From positions 1 to 64,000 of the forward strand of contig JAQUMN010000003.1 of NCBI GenBank assembly GCA_028718125.1: 64,000 bases of DNA. Direction: 5' to 3'. The notes beneath the pieces were generated by a model that was not told the origin of the DNA, did no database searches, and was given only the letters and a program-made list of their open reading frames with translations. Origin of the DNA: Kiritimatiellia bacterium (GTDB lineage Bacteria > Verrucomicrobiota > Kiritimatiellia > JAAZAB01). Made by a program: the position numbers and the translations under genes. Numbering within the stretch: position 1 is the stretch's first letter; every line of letters begins with the position of its first letter. This document shows, piece after piece, positions 1 to 7,609 of this stretch.

Positions 1-59
1 TCGTCATAAGACGATTGGAAGGTTCTCGGCAAACTTGGAGTATCTAATCCATGCCAATA

Positions 60-112
60 CGAACGTTTGGCGCACACAGGCGAACGTTTGGCGCACAAAA
101 TACGAACGTTTG
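60..112. promoter_or_regulatory. three phased direct repeats upstream of the methyltransferase gene
   Basis: The 10-mer CGAACGTTTG occurs at 60-69, 81-90 and 103-112, a period of 21-22 bp or about two helical turns. The first two copies extend to CGAACGTTTGGCGCACA. The core AACGTT is palindromic, so each copy could bind a dimer. The array ends about 90 bp before the ATG at 203, with a TATACT -10-like box at 163-168 between them. I infer a cooperative operator for the downstream gene; no regulator is visible here. Confidence 0.5.
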
Positions 113-202
113 AAAATCACACGACAGCCATGCGTTTATTTCTTTCTTATCTTTTAAACTTGTATACTATATTTCCAACTGTTGACAAATCGAGGAAATC
201 CT

Positions 203-1093
203 ATGCCGCGTATTACTGACCAATTAAAGCAAGGCCGGAAGCTGGTGTCTGACGGCGCCTGGGGCACGTTTCTCCATCTAAAGGGGCTTAAGCCGGGAGA
301 ATGCCCCGAGCTATGGTGCGCGACCCATCGCGCTGACGTGCTGGATATCGCCCGCAGCTATGTTACCGCCGGCGCCGACATGATCAAAACCAACAGTTTC
401 GGCGGGTCGCGGCTTAAGCTGTCGGTTTACGGCCTGGGCAACCGCGTGACCGAACTCAACCGCGCCGCCGCCGCCATTTCGCGCGAGGCCGCCGGCCGGG
501 AGCGATCGGTGATCGCTTCGATGGGGCCCACCGGGAAACTTTTGCTGATGGGCGACATCACCGAACAGGAACTATACGCCGCATTCAAGGAGCAGGCCCA
601 GGCACTGGAGGAGGGCGGCGCCGATGCGGCGCTGATTGAATCAATGTCGGCCCTGGATGAGACCTGCCTGGCGATCAAGGCCGCCCGTGAAAGCACCCGG
701 CTCGAAATCATCAGCACGCTCACTTTCGAACGCACGGCCAAAGGGGATTACCGGACCATGATGGGTGTGAGCCCTTCCGACATGGCGAAAGCCTGCCGGG
801 AGGCCGGGGCTGACATCATTGGCGCCAATTGCGGGCACGGGTTTCGGCAAATGATTGATGTCGTGAAAGAAATCCGGGCAGCGGCGCCGGAGGCCCCCAT
901 TCTCGTGCATGCCAACGCCGGCATGCCGGTAAACCGCAGCGGAGCGGACGTGTTCCCGGACACGCCCGCGATGATGGCCGATTTCGTGCCTGAGCTCCTG
1001 GCCGCCGGCGCCGACATCATCGGCGGCTGTTGCGGCACCACGCCAAAACATATTGCCGCCATTGCGAAGGCGTTGCACGGCGCAAAGCGGTGA
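203..1093 (+). CDS. homocysteine S-methyltransferase domain protein (MetH N-terminal-like)
   Basis: This 296-residue protein matches the zinc-dependent homocysteine S-methyltransferase domain, the first module of cobalamin-dependent methionine synthase and of betaine-homocysteine methyltransferase. It starts with the family hallmark SDGAWGTFL near residue 15. Three zinc-binding cysteines are visible: one in GANCGHG (about residue 210) and a pair in GGCCGTTP (about 276-277). No folate, cobalamin or activation domain follows, so it is a stand-alone methyl acceptor domain that may work with a separate corrinoid protein or use another methyl donor; the donor cannot be told from sequence. An upstream in-frame TTG at 182 exists, but GAGGA at 192-196 sits correctly before ATG 203. 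Phased repeats upstream suggest regulated expression. Confidence 0.88.
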   Translation: MPRITDQLKQGRKLVSDGAWGTFLHLKGLKPGECPELWCATHRADVLDIARSYVTAGADMIKTNSFGGSRLKLSVYGLGNRVTELNRAAAAISREAAGRERSVIASMGPTGKLLLMGDITEQELYAAFKEQAQALEEGGADAALIESMSALDETCLAIKAARESTRLEIISTLTFERTAKGDYRTMMGVSPSDMAKACREAGADIIGANCGHGFRQMIDVVKEIRAAAPEAPILVHANAGMPVNRSGADVFPDTPAMMADFVPELLAAGADIIGGCCGTTPKHIAAIAKALHGAKR

Positions 1094-1109
1094 CAGCATG
1101 TCGGCGGGG

Positions 1110-1307
1110 TTATTTCCGCGTCGCTATCAGAAGCATCGGCCCAACAAAAAATGCTTTGCCGATGAAATACAAGCCGATACCGGTAGACACGGCATCATTA
1201 CCAAAATCGAGCCCGGTCTTGCTGATAATCCACAAACCGCCTCCCAGGCAGAACACGAACGCCAGAATGGCGGAAACGACGCCTATCCTTCTCATTTTAT
1301 CATTCAT
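1110..1307 (-). CDS. small two-helix membrane protein
   Basis: The 65-residue product has two hydrophobic segments, about residues 8-28 (VVSAILAFVFCLGGGLWII) and 44-61 (GLYFIGKAFFVGPMLLIA), separated by a short polar loop, with a basic end (ATRK). It overlaps the stop of the upstream glycosyltransferase by 4 nt, which suggests translational coupling at the end of the lpx operon. I do not recognise a family. It could be a small inner-membrane accessory of envelope synthesis, but that rests on location only. Confidence 0.6.
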   Translation of the reverse strand: MNDKMRRIGVVSAILAFVFCLGGGLWIISKTGLDFGNDAVSTGIGLYFIGKAFFVGPMLLIATRK

Positions 1308-2182
1308 ATCCCAGCCCCTTCCTTAGTCCGACATCCGCCTTCTCCGGGCTGTCGTCTGTCATCCGCCGTCTGTCGTCCGACCTTGAGGCCTTGAACACAA
1401 AAGGCGGAAACATCACGGCGCTTGAAGTAGGCCAGGTTCGGGCTGGCAACCGGGTCGGCCGGACGAGATGCCAATGAGGGATGCCAGAGGTGCAGGGCGC
1501 GGGCTTCCGGGATCAGCGACCGGCCGCGCACGCCGGCCTTGTGCAGACGCATGGCAAAATCATCGTCCTCAAACCCCCAGCCAACGTAGGCCTCGTCAAA
1601 CCCGTTGATCCGCTCGATGTCCTCGCGGAAGATGGAAAAATGACACCCCAGGATCTTGGGCTTATGACGCTTGGCCAGGCCTAAGCGGCGCAACCACATA
1701 TTGCGCTGAAATTGGCAATGCGCGCGACACAGGTGGCGTCGGTCCGCATCCTCCCAGAGCACCTCCAATAGGCGGGGATGCATCGCTTGCTGGAGCGCCG
1801 ATTCCGTTTCCACTGCGCCGACAAAAGCCCGGTTGGCTGCCAGGAACCAACCGCGCCGTGCTGCGCGCACGTGCGCCATGACCGCATTCGGCATAAGCAG
1901 GATATCGCAATCCAGGGATATGATATATTCTCCGGTAGCCTGGCGCAGGGCATTGTTGCGCGCGGCCGACAAGCGATAGCCACGGTCCTCCTGGCTGACG
2001 AAACGAACAGGAAAAGGCAATTCCGGAAAAGCGGACTGCATCCGGCTGACATTGTCGGCAGTGGAGCCGTCATCCGAAACCACCACCTCGTCCACGCGCT
2101 TGGTGCTAAGCGCCAGCGCGCGCAGGCAGGCAACCAGCATAGCCGGGCGGTTATAGACGGTTACAATTACTGTGGTTTTCAT
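1304..2182 (-). CDS. family 2 glycosyltransferase
   Basis: The protein of 292 residues has a GT-A fold start (TTVIVTVYNRPAMLVACLRAL), an early DDGS motif, the DxD-like LDCDILLMP and the C-terminal GWGFEDDDFAMRL segment seen in galactosyltransferase-type GT2 enzymes. It would add a sugar to a lipid or polysaccharide acceptor at the inner membrane. Its start overlaps the lpxB stop by 4 nt (2179-2182), so it is probably co-translated and may decorate lipopolysaccharide. The last ~25 residues (from about VGRQTADDRR) are polar and are encoded by a degenerate CTGTCGTCTGTC-type microrepeat at 1320-1385, so they look like an acquired tail rather than part of the fold. The acceptor sugar cannot be predicted. 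Confidence 0.85.
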   Translation of the reverse strand: MKTTVIVTVYNRPAMLVACLRALALSTKRVDEVVVSDDGSTADNVSRMQSAFPELPFPVRFVSQEDRGYRLSAARNNALRQATGEYIISLDCDILLMPNAVMAHVRAARRGWFLAANRAFVGAVETESALQQAMHPRLLEVLWEDADRRHLCRAHCQFQRNMWLRRLGLAKRHKPKILGCHFSIFREDIERINGFDEAYVGWGFEDDDFAMRLHKAGVRGRSLIPEARALHLWHPSLASRPADPVASPNLAYFKRRDVSAFCVQGLKVGRQTADDRRQPGEGGCRTKEGAGI

Positions 2183-3312
2183 AATTCCTGTAAAATAATA
2201 TCCGCGGCATGCTCAGCCGCCTGCGGATCGCCCAGGGCTTGGCTGACGCGGTCAAGGCCGGCCAGCATCTTTTCCCGCTCAGGGCCGTCGCGCAGTAGCG
2301 GCGCCAGCGCCGCGGCCATCGCTTCCGGACGCGCCGCGTGCTGGATAAATTCCGGGCACAGACGTTTTCCGGCAACGATGTTGACCATGCCCAGGTACGG
2401 CACACGGATCAGCAGCCGCCCCATGCAATAGGTGGCCCAGGCCACCCGGTAGACTACGAGCATGGGACAGCGCATCAAAGCCGTTTCGATCGTGGCGGTG
2501 CCGGAAGCCACCAGCGCCGCGCGTGCCTGACGCAAGACCTGTCGCGTCTGCCCGGCCACCACGGATACATGTTCCGGCCCTTTGCCCAATCGCCCCATCA
2601 CGGCACGCACCCAGCCGGCCACTTCCTCCGACGGCGCGGCAATAATGAACCCGGCGCCGGGGAACAGCTTTTGCGCGCGCGCCGCCGCCGCCCACATCAC
2701 CGGCAAGATCCGCTTGACTTCATGATAGCGGCTCCCGGGCAAAAGCGCAATACGCGTTTCGCCTTCCCATGGTAATGACGCCGGGGGCTCCGCGCGCGCG
2801 GCGGCCGCTTGCGCCACCAGCGGGTGACCAACAAAATCCACGCGCAGGGAGCTCTCCTTGAACACATCGACTTCGAACGGAAAAATCGCCAGCAGGCGAT
2901 CCACAACCTGCGCCATCTTCGGAATGCGGCCGCGGTTCCAGGCCCACACCTGCGGGCAAATATAATAGAGCACCTTGAAACCCAGCGCATGCACCCGGGC
3001 GGCAAATCGCAGGTTGAATCCCGGATAGTCCACAAGCAGAATGACATCCGGCCGGCGTTTCCGGGCCAAGTCCAGCATCTCGTCAAATACACGGTTGAAA
3101 AATCTGAACCGGAGCAGGACTTCGGTCAGACCCAGGACGGCCATATCGCGAACGTCATAGTGGATTTCCATGCCGGCCGCGCGCAGGTTTTCGCCGCCGA
3201 TGCCGAAGCAATGAATGTCCGGACGGCGACGGCGCAACGCCCGCACCAGGGCGGCGGCATGCATGTCGCCCGAAATCTCCCCGGCAATGATCATGATGGA
3301 TGGAGGCTTCAT
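2179..3312 (-). CDS. lpxB: lipid-A-disaccharide synthase LpxB
   Basis: LpxB joins UDP-2,3-diacylglucosamine and lipid X to form the lipid A disaccharide at the inner membrane. The 377-residue product has the family's usual length and landmarks: AGEISGDMHAAALV near the N-terminus, ILLVDYPGFNLR, YYICPQVWAWNRGR, FPFEVDVF, and the C-terminal SGTATIETALMRCPMLVVYR block. It follows lpxI and a Gfo/Idh gene in the same direction; the GxxExxY element at 3325-3768 now separates it from them. The ATG at 3312 is the natural start because MKPPSIMIIAGE leads directly into the first beta strand. LpxB together with LpxI shows the organism makes lipid A. Confidence 0.95.
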   Translation of the reverse strand: MKPPSIMIIAGEISGDMHAAALVRALRRRRPDIHCFGIGGENLRAAGMEIHYDVRDMAVLGLTEVLLRFRFFNRVFDEMLDLARKRRPDVILLVDYPGFNLRFAARVHALGFKVLYYICPQVWAWNRGRIPKMAQVVDRLLAIFPFEVDVFKESSLRVDFVGHPLVAQAAAARAEPPASLPWEGETRIALLPGSRYHEVKRILPVMWAAAARAQKLFPGAGFIIAAPSEEVAGWVRAVMGRLGKGPEHVSVVAGQTRQVLRQARAALVASGTATIETALMRCPMLVVYRVAWATYCMGRLLIRVPYLGMVNIVAGKRLCPEFIQHAARPEAMAAALAPLLRDGPEREKMLAGLDRVSQALGDPQAAEHAADIILQEL

Positions 3313-3324
3313 GAAACTTTATTA

Positions 3325-3768
3325 GCCGCAAAAAGGCGCAAAAGTTATGATTCGATAGAAGAAAGAGCAAATTTCCGTATTTCAAACTTTGGTGCTCCAA
3401 AATTGATCAGCAAGCCATGTACCATACGACAGGCTCGCAGATATCCAAGGATTTGGGCAATGTGTTCGTCACATAATTGTTTATACGCTTTCAACTCAAT
3501 AACAATGGACTGTTCGGCGAGTAAATCAGCCACAAAATCACCAAGAATAGTACCGTCTTCATCCTTTACCTGGAGCGGATATTGCTGCTCTACGTTGATC
3601 CCGGCTTTCCGTAATCGATGGACTAATCCATTCTCATATACTTTTTCCAAGTGTCCGTTCCGCAAGAAACGATGCAACGCAAAGCCGGTTTCACGAATCA
3701 AATCGCACAAAGCAAAGATTTCAGAATCTGTCTTCATTTTAAATGCTCTTTTTGCGCCTTTTTGCGGC
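3325..3768. mobile_element. GxxExxY gene bounded by 20-21 bp inverted repeats
   Basis: The left arm GCCGCAAAAAGGCGCAAAAG is at 3325-3344. The right arm at 3748-3768 is its reverse complement apart from one extra A. The GxxExxY reading frame fills the interior: its stop codon (3345-3347) abuts the left arm and its likely start is 10 nt inside the right arm. The unit sits between two genes of the lpx operon that are usually contiguous. Gene-free units with related arms occur at 11970-12048 and 12724-12820. I infer a mobile or formerly mobile unit; no transposase is present. Confidence 0.6.
3345..3737 (-). CDS. GxxExxY protein (PD-(D/E)XK nuclease-like)
   Basis: The product is about 130 residues from ATG 3737. 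It carries the GHLEKVYENGL signature that names the GxxExxY family, then a nuclease-like core: GDFVADLLAEQSIVIELKAY (D and ExK arrangement) followed by QILGYLRACRMVHGLLINFG. The family is assigned to the PDDEXK_3 group, but its biological role is unsettled. An upstream ATG at 3788 would overlap the stop of the Gfo/Idh gene by 4 nt; I prefer 3737 because the extra 17 residues are encoded mostly by the repeat arm. The gene is enclosed by inverted repeats and interrupts the lpx operon, which points to insertion. Confidence 0.8.
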   Translation of the reverse strand: MKTDSEIFALCDLIRETGFALHRFLRNGHLEKVYENGLVHRLRKAGINVEQQYPLQVKDEDGTILGDFVADLLAEQSIVIELKAYKQLCDEHIAQILGYLRACRMVHGLLINFGAPKFEIRKFALSSIES

Positions 3769-3784
3769 AAACGATCGATCTTTT

Positions 3785-4738
3785 TCAATTCAGCGCCTGG
3801 CCACGGATCTGGCGGCAGATGGCCGCCGCCAGCTTCAGAGCCGCCGCCGCCTGTTCGCCGCTAACCACCGGCGTGCCGCACGTGCGCACGCATTCGACAA
3901 ACGACGCCAGTTCGCGCAGCAGCGGTTCGCCCTTCTCGATCGGCACTTTGCTGCGCTCGATTCGCGCTTCGGTCTTGCGGTAGATCTCCCCGGCCTGCTT
4001 TTCGTAATCCAGCGAGATGTATGTGTCCGCTTGGAACACGCGGATCTTGCGCATATGTTCCGGGCTGATCCGGCTGGTGGTCACGTTGGCCACACAGCCG
4101 TTTTCGAACTCAAGGCGCACATTGGCGATATCCTCGCTGGAGCTCAGGATCGGCACGCCCACGGCGTGAAACTCGCGCACCGGCGAACGCACCAGGTGCA
4201 GGATGATTTCCAAGTCATGGATCATCAGGTCCAGCACCACGCTGACTTCCGTCCCGCGCGGGGACTGGCCCGCGCGAGCGGGCGGATAAGGCTGCAGCCG
4301 GTGGGCCTCGATGAACCGCGGCCGCACCAGGATGCCTTCCAGAAATTGCATCACGGGATTGAACCGCTCGACGTGACCCACCTGCAGGACAAGGTTTTTT
4401 TGCTGGGCCGCGGCCACCATGGCCTCGGCATCGGCCGCGCGGGTGGCAATCGGTTTTTCCACCAGCAAATGCACGCCGCGTTCGAGAAAATGGGCAGCCG
4501 CTTCGAAATGCTTGTCCGCCGGCACCACGATGCTGGCCGCCTCAACCATCCCGGCCAGCTCGGCCATATCCCTGATCGCCCGTGTCCGATAGCGCTTGGC
4601 AATCTCCTCGGCCCGCGCCTGGTTGATGTCATACACCCCCACCAACTCGGCCGACGGTAATTCCGAATAAATGCGGGCATGCCATTGCCCCAGGCTGCCA
4701 ACCCCTACCACGCCGACACGGACTTTATGATCGTTCAT
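3785..4738 (-). CDS. Gfo/Idh/MocA-family oxidoreductase in the lpx operon
   Basis: The protein of 317 residues has an N-terminal Rossmann nucleotide-binding motif (VGVVGVGSLGQWHA, about residues 8-21), the EKPIA motif near residue 95, and VGHVERFNP leading into the C-terminal alpha/beta domain. Family members use NAD(P) to oxidise or reduce sugars or sugar-like substrates. Its start overlaps the lpxI stop by 4 nt and it precedes lpxB, so it probably acts on a nucleotide sugar or lipid A precursor. The substrate is unknown. The segment PYPPARAGQSPRGTEVS is an unusually long loop before the conserved VVLDLMIHDLEI. Confidence 0.88.
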   Translation of the reverse strand: MNDHKVRVGVVGVGSLGQWHARIYSELPSAELVGVYDINQARAEEIAKRYRTRAIRDMAELAGMVEAASIVVPADKHFEAAAHFLERGVHLLVEKPIATRAADAEAMVAAAQQKNLVLQVGHVERFNPVMQFLEGILVRPRFIEAHRLQPYPPARAGQSPRGTEVSVVLDLMIHDLEIILHLVRSPVREFHAVGVPILSSSEDIANVRLEFENGCVANVTTSRISPEHMRKIRVFQADTYISLDYEKQAGEIYRKTEARIERSKVPIEKGEPLLRELASFVECVRTCGTPVVSGEQAAAALKLAAAICRQIRGQALN

Positions 4739-5577
4739 TTATCATCTACCTTTCCGAATGCTTCTACAGCTATCAATGCCAAATTTTGTTTGTCCGCGGC
4801 TTCAATGATGTGTTCCCGTTCCAGCAAGATGGTCCGGTGCGCTTCCACGGCCAGCACCGCCGCCTTGATTTTTTTAAGCACCGCCAGGGTGCGCAGGCCG
4901 ACCACGGGAATGTCGTAACGCATGTCGTGACCCTGCCGCGCCACCTTCACCACCACAGCGCCCGCTCCCCCCAGTTTCCCGGCGCGCAGCACGGTCTCGT
5001 CCGTGCCTTCAAAGGCTTCCACGGCCAGGATCACGCCTTCCTTGACCACGACCGTCTGCCCAATTTCCAGGGCGCTGGTGGCCTTGGCCGCCTGGAGCCC
5101 AAGTTCGATGTCCAGGCGCTCGCGCTCGGCCGGCGCGCGGCGGCTGAGCAAGCCAGGCGCCGGCATGGTGTCCTCCATAAACCGGTAGGCCGGAAGGAGT
5201 TCGACCCCGATGGCATGAAGTTCATCCCCAATGGCACCGAAAATGGTTTTGGCGTTGCGATCTTTCAGCCGGACCAGGATCGCCAGCGCGCGGGCATCCA
5301 GGCGGACATGAAAAAGATTCGAGGGCGCAATTTGGCCGGCCATAACCGCCTGGGCGATTCCCCGCTGGCGAAAGGCCTCCAGCATGGCCTCCAATTGGCC
5401 GACGCGCAGCCATACGACTTGATCGGCCGCCTTTTCGATGCCCGGATCGGTTTCCCCGCGAAATGCGACGGCCACAATCTGCCGCACGCCCTGTTTCCTG
5501 GCGCCTTCCGCCAGGAGCCGCGGATAGGCGCCGCGCCCGGCAATGATTCCCAGTTTTTCCGGTATGGCTTGATTCAT
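4735..5577 (-). CDS. lpxI: UDP-2,3-diacylglucosamine pyrophosphatase LpxI
   Basis: LpxI hydrolyses UDP-2,3-diacylglucosamine to lipid X and UMP, the step immediately before LpxB; it replaces LpxH in many bacteria. The 280-residue sequence shows the family's N-terminal IIAGRGAYPRLLAEGARKQG, the GQIAPSNLFHVRLD and GDELHAIGVELLPAYRFM segments, and the C-terminal VVVKVARQGHDMRYDIPVVG and LAVEAHRTILLERE blocks. It is the first gene of the minus-strand lpx operon and overlaps the next gene by 4 nt. No lpxH is visible in the window, consistent with LpxI being the active form. Confidence 0.93.
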   Translation of the reverse strand: MNQAIPEKLGIIAGRGAYPRLLAEGARKQGVRQIVAVAFRGETDPGIEKAADQVVWLRVGQLEAMLEAFRQRGIAQAVMAGQIAPSNLFHVRLDARALAILVRLKDRNAKTIFGAIGDELHAIGVELLPAYRFMEDTMPAPGLLSRRAPAERERLDIELGLQAAKATSALEIGQTVVVKEGVILAVEAFEGTDETVLRAGKLGGAGAVVVKVARQGHDMRYDIPVVGLRTLAVLKKIKAAVLAVEAHRTILLEREHIIEAADKQNLALIAVEAFGKVDDK

Positions 5578-5739
5578 GTTGCTCCTTTATGCGCCCGCGC
5601 AATCCGGCGGCATGTCTGATCTTTTATACCCGCAAAGACCATGAAGAAGAAGAAAAAAGTTTTCATTCCTGAAAGGGCTTGCCGGTATCTGGTTGCTCAG
5701 CTATGCTGATTCAAATTAAGCAGTCCATGGACAAGCCTT

Positions 5740-6690
5740 ATGGCGGAGTTAATCAACACATTTTCCTGGTCCATTTCCGCGCGGGCGGATTTTGAAGAGT
5801 GTCCGCGCCGCCGGTACCTGGCCAAGTACGCCATGTGGGGCGGATGGAAGTCGGAGGCCCCGGACCTGGCCCGCGCCGCCTACCGGCTGGGCAAAATGGA
5901 AAACCGGTTCACCCTGCTGGGCAATGCCGTGGAACGCGCCGTCATGTGGGCCTTCCGCCAAGCTCAGGCGGGCAAGCCGGTCACCGCAACCCAAGCCTAC
6001 GAAACGGTCGCCAAGCCGTATCTGAATCAATGCTGGAACGAGTCCAAAAAGAAGCTGTGGCAGGCCAATCCCAAAAAACACTGCTGCCTGCACGAACATT
6101 ACTACCCCGAGCATCACCATACGCCCGAGGCGGACATGACCGCGCGCATGATCGAGCAGATCAAGCGTTGCCTGGCCAATTTCATTGAGCAGGTCCTGCC
6201 GCGCCTGGGGTCCGTGCGTCCGGAGCAGGAGGTGGCTATCGCACACGCGGATGGCGGTGACCCGGAATCATTCTTATGTGAGTCCATCAAGGTGTATGCC
6301 ATCCCGGATTATGCCTATCGCTCGGAGGATCTCCTGCACATCCACGACTGGAAGGCCGGGGGCGAGAAATCGGTGCACCGGGACCAGATGACCATTTACG
6401 GCCTGTGGGCCCACACCAAATACGCCCTACCCCCAGAGCGTATCCAGGTGCATCTGGAATACCTTGCAAAGGGCGCCACCCAGAGTATGGCCTTGACCGG
6501 TAACGACCTGGAGCGCGCCCGCGGCCTAATCCGCGAATCGGCCGCAACAATGGCTGAATACCTTGTGGCGGGCGACATCCGCAGGAACCAGCCCCTGCCG
6601 CAGGAGGACTGGGAACAATCCGCCGATCTCGATACTTGCCGGCAATGCCGGTTCTACGAGCTTTGTAAAAGCGAATTGGAACTGGGCTAA
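5740..6690 (+). CDS. RecB/Cas4-like PD-(D/E)XK nuclease with Fe-S cysteines
   Basis: The protein of 316 residues begins SWSISARADFEECPRRRYLAKY, a typical start of PDDEXK_1 (RecB/Cas4) nucleases. It ends CRQCRFYELC, i.e. C-x2-C-x5-C; with the early Cys in FEECP this reproduces the four-cysteine 4Fe-4S pattern of Cas4 and AddB. A core EQEVAIAHADGGD...IPDYAYRSEDLLHIHDWKAG provides D and DxK-like positions. No cas genes or CRISPR array lie nearby, so it is not a CRISPR adaptation gene by context; a DNA repair or processing role is more likely. No clear ribosome binding site precedes the ATG. It stands alone between the lpx operon and a repeat region. Confidence 0.8.
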   Translation: MAELINTFSWSISARADFEECPRRRYLAKYAMWGGWKSEAPDLARAAYRLGKMENRFTLLGNAVERAVMWAFRQAQAGKPVTATQAYETVAKPYLNQCWNESKKKLWQANPKKHCCLHEHYYPEHHHTPEADMTARMIEQIKRCLANFIEQVLPRLGSVRPEQEVAIAHADGGDPESFLCESIKVYAIPDYAYRSEDLLHIHDWKAGGEKSVHRDQMTIYGLWAHTKYALPPERIQVHLEYLAKGATQSMALTGNDLERARGLIRESAATMAEYLVAGDIRRNQPLPQEDWEQSADLDTCRQCRFYELCKSELELG

Positions 6691-6714
6691 CGCCCGCAAC
6701 CTAATTATGTTTCA

Positions 6715-6905
6715 TTCCGGGCAGTGTGGTGAATTTGGTTCGCAAAAAGCGGCGGCGATCTTGGGCCGCCTGCGGGTTTGCCACGCTTGCGCATACATAA
6801 GTATAGCGTTGCGCGCAGCGTATTCGCATTCGGCCCAAGCTTGCCTTTTTTTTGCGAAGTCCGGCAGTTGCCGGACACCCAAATTCGCCGCACGGTTGCA
6901 TGCCA
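6715..6905 (-). repeat. dispersed ~190-bp palindromic repeat, copy 1
   Basis: On the minus strand this stretch contains GCAAACCCGCAGGCGGCCCA followed by AGATCGCCGCC, which recurs almost identically on the plus strand near 60001-60030. The outer parts (GTGGTGAATTTGG and CCAAATTCGCCGCAC) form a long imperfect hairpin. A related but diverged unit lies at 9804-9962. The region 6691-7045 has no credible gene; the open frames here are produced by the repeat. Confidence 0.6.
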
Positions 6906-6989
6906 CCCAATTGCCTTCGTTAGAAGGTGAAGGTCAAGGCCACGTTTAACTCGCCACGCAAACACGTGTATATTTATGGAACAGTCGCT

Positions 6990-7036
6990 AACATTCGACG
7001 TTGGACGTTCGATGTTGGGCGTTCGGCGTTTGCTTT
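6990..7036. repeat. degenerate CGTTGGACGTTCGATGTT microrepeat
   Basis: About four imperfect copies of an 8-9 nt unit (GACGTTGG, GACGTTCG, ATGTTGGG, CGTTCGGC) lie between the repeat at 6715-6905 and the DUF167 gene. It is one of several intergenic microrepeats in the window. No function is visible. Confidence 0.5.
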
Positions 7037-7045
7037 GGTTGCAGG

Positions 7046-7333
7046 CTAAAGTCCCAGCCTGGCCCGCACGGCCGCCTCGGTTACGCCGGTAATGGCCACG
7101 CGTTTGCGGCGGGCACTGAGCCCGGACACAATTGTCAAGGCGCGCGCGGGCACATCCAGTATCCGGCTGAGGAACGCGACTAACGCATCGTTGGCCTTGC
7201 CATCCACCGGGGGCGAGTGCAGGCGGATTTTGACGGCATCCCCGTGCAGGCCCTGCACCTGGTCCTGCGCGGCGCGCGGGCAGGCATGCACGGACAGCAT
7301 CACTCCGGTTTTGGTTGCCGTAATCCAGTTCAT
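7046..7333 (-). CDS. DUF167/YggU family protein
   Basis: From ATG 7333 the product is 95 residues, the usual size for DUF167. It shows the family core: VHACPRAAQDQVQGLHGD, VKIRLHSPPVDGKANDALV (the PPVDGKAN block is diagnostic) and the C-terminal IVSGLSARRKRVAITG. The function of this conserved small protein is not established. An upstream ATG at 7381 adds 16 residues that match nothing in the family, so the shorter form is preferred. The gene is divergent from the trp operon, with a MITE-like element between them. Confidence 0.85.
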   Translation of the reverse strand: MNWITATKTGVMLSVHACPRAAQDQVQGLHGDAVKIRLHSPPVDGKANDALVAFLSRILDVPARALTIVSGLSARRKRVAITGVTEAAVRARLGL

Positions 7334-7399
7334 GGTGAAAGCCAGTATAGAATCGCGCGCCGGCAAAACAATCCCAAACACACGGGCAAAAAAGGTAGC

Positions 7400-7550
7400 A
7401 ATGCCTCAGTTACGGGGGTCTGAATATTTTCTGTCATTCCCGACCCGATCGGGAATCCAGAAATATTCAATACTGATGCTGGATTCCCGCTTCCGCGGGA
7501 ATGACAACATTGAGGCCGGCGGCCGTCTGCCCCCCATAACTGAGGCATTA
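7400..7550. mobile_element. MITE-like element with 18-bp terminal inverted repeats, copy A
   Basis: The left end ATGCCTCAGTTACGGGGG (7401-7418) and the right end CCCCCATAACTGAGGCAT (7531-7548) are inverted repeats with one mismatch. The interior holds the hairpin pair GTCATTCCCG / CGGGAATGAC around AAATATTCAATACTGATGCT. A second, partly diverged copy is at 28592-28790. No coding capacity is present, so it is non-autonomous. The trpE promoter begins about 20 bp beyond its right end. Confidence 0.7.
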
Positions 7551-7572
7551 CAAAAAAAGTTTATTTTTCCTG

Positions 7573-7606
7573 TTGACAGCGCGCGACTGTTTCTATATAT
7601 AGAAAC
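7573..7606 (+). promoter_or_regulatory. trpE promoter with overlapping 16-bp palindrome
   Basis: A consensus TTGACA lies at 7573-7578 and, 17 bp downstream, TATATA at 7596-7601. The -10 box is embedded in the perfect palindrome TTTCTATATATAGAAA (7590-7605), which ends five bases before the trpE ATG at 7610. Transcription would begin about 7607-7609, so the mRNA may be leaderless or nearly so; no Shine-Dalgarno sequence precedes trpE. The palindrome is a good operator candidate. There is no room for a leader peptide or attenuator. Confidence 0.65.
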
Positions 7607-7609
7607 ACC

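Noticed and set aside
60-112. CRISPR array from the spaced repeats
   Set aside because: Only three 10-17 bp repeats with 11-12 bp between; far too short, and better explained as operator sites.
3743-4660. 305-codon plus-strand open frame opposite the Gfo/Idh gene
   Set aside because: His/Arg-rich shadow of a well-supported gene.
5740-6690. Calling the Cas4-like gene cas4
   Set aside because: No cas1, cas2 or repeat array in the window; the fold is shared with repair nucleases.
6715-6949. Open frames in 6715-6949 on both strands as small genes
   Set aside because: They overlap a palindromic repeat and have no family features or ribosome sites.
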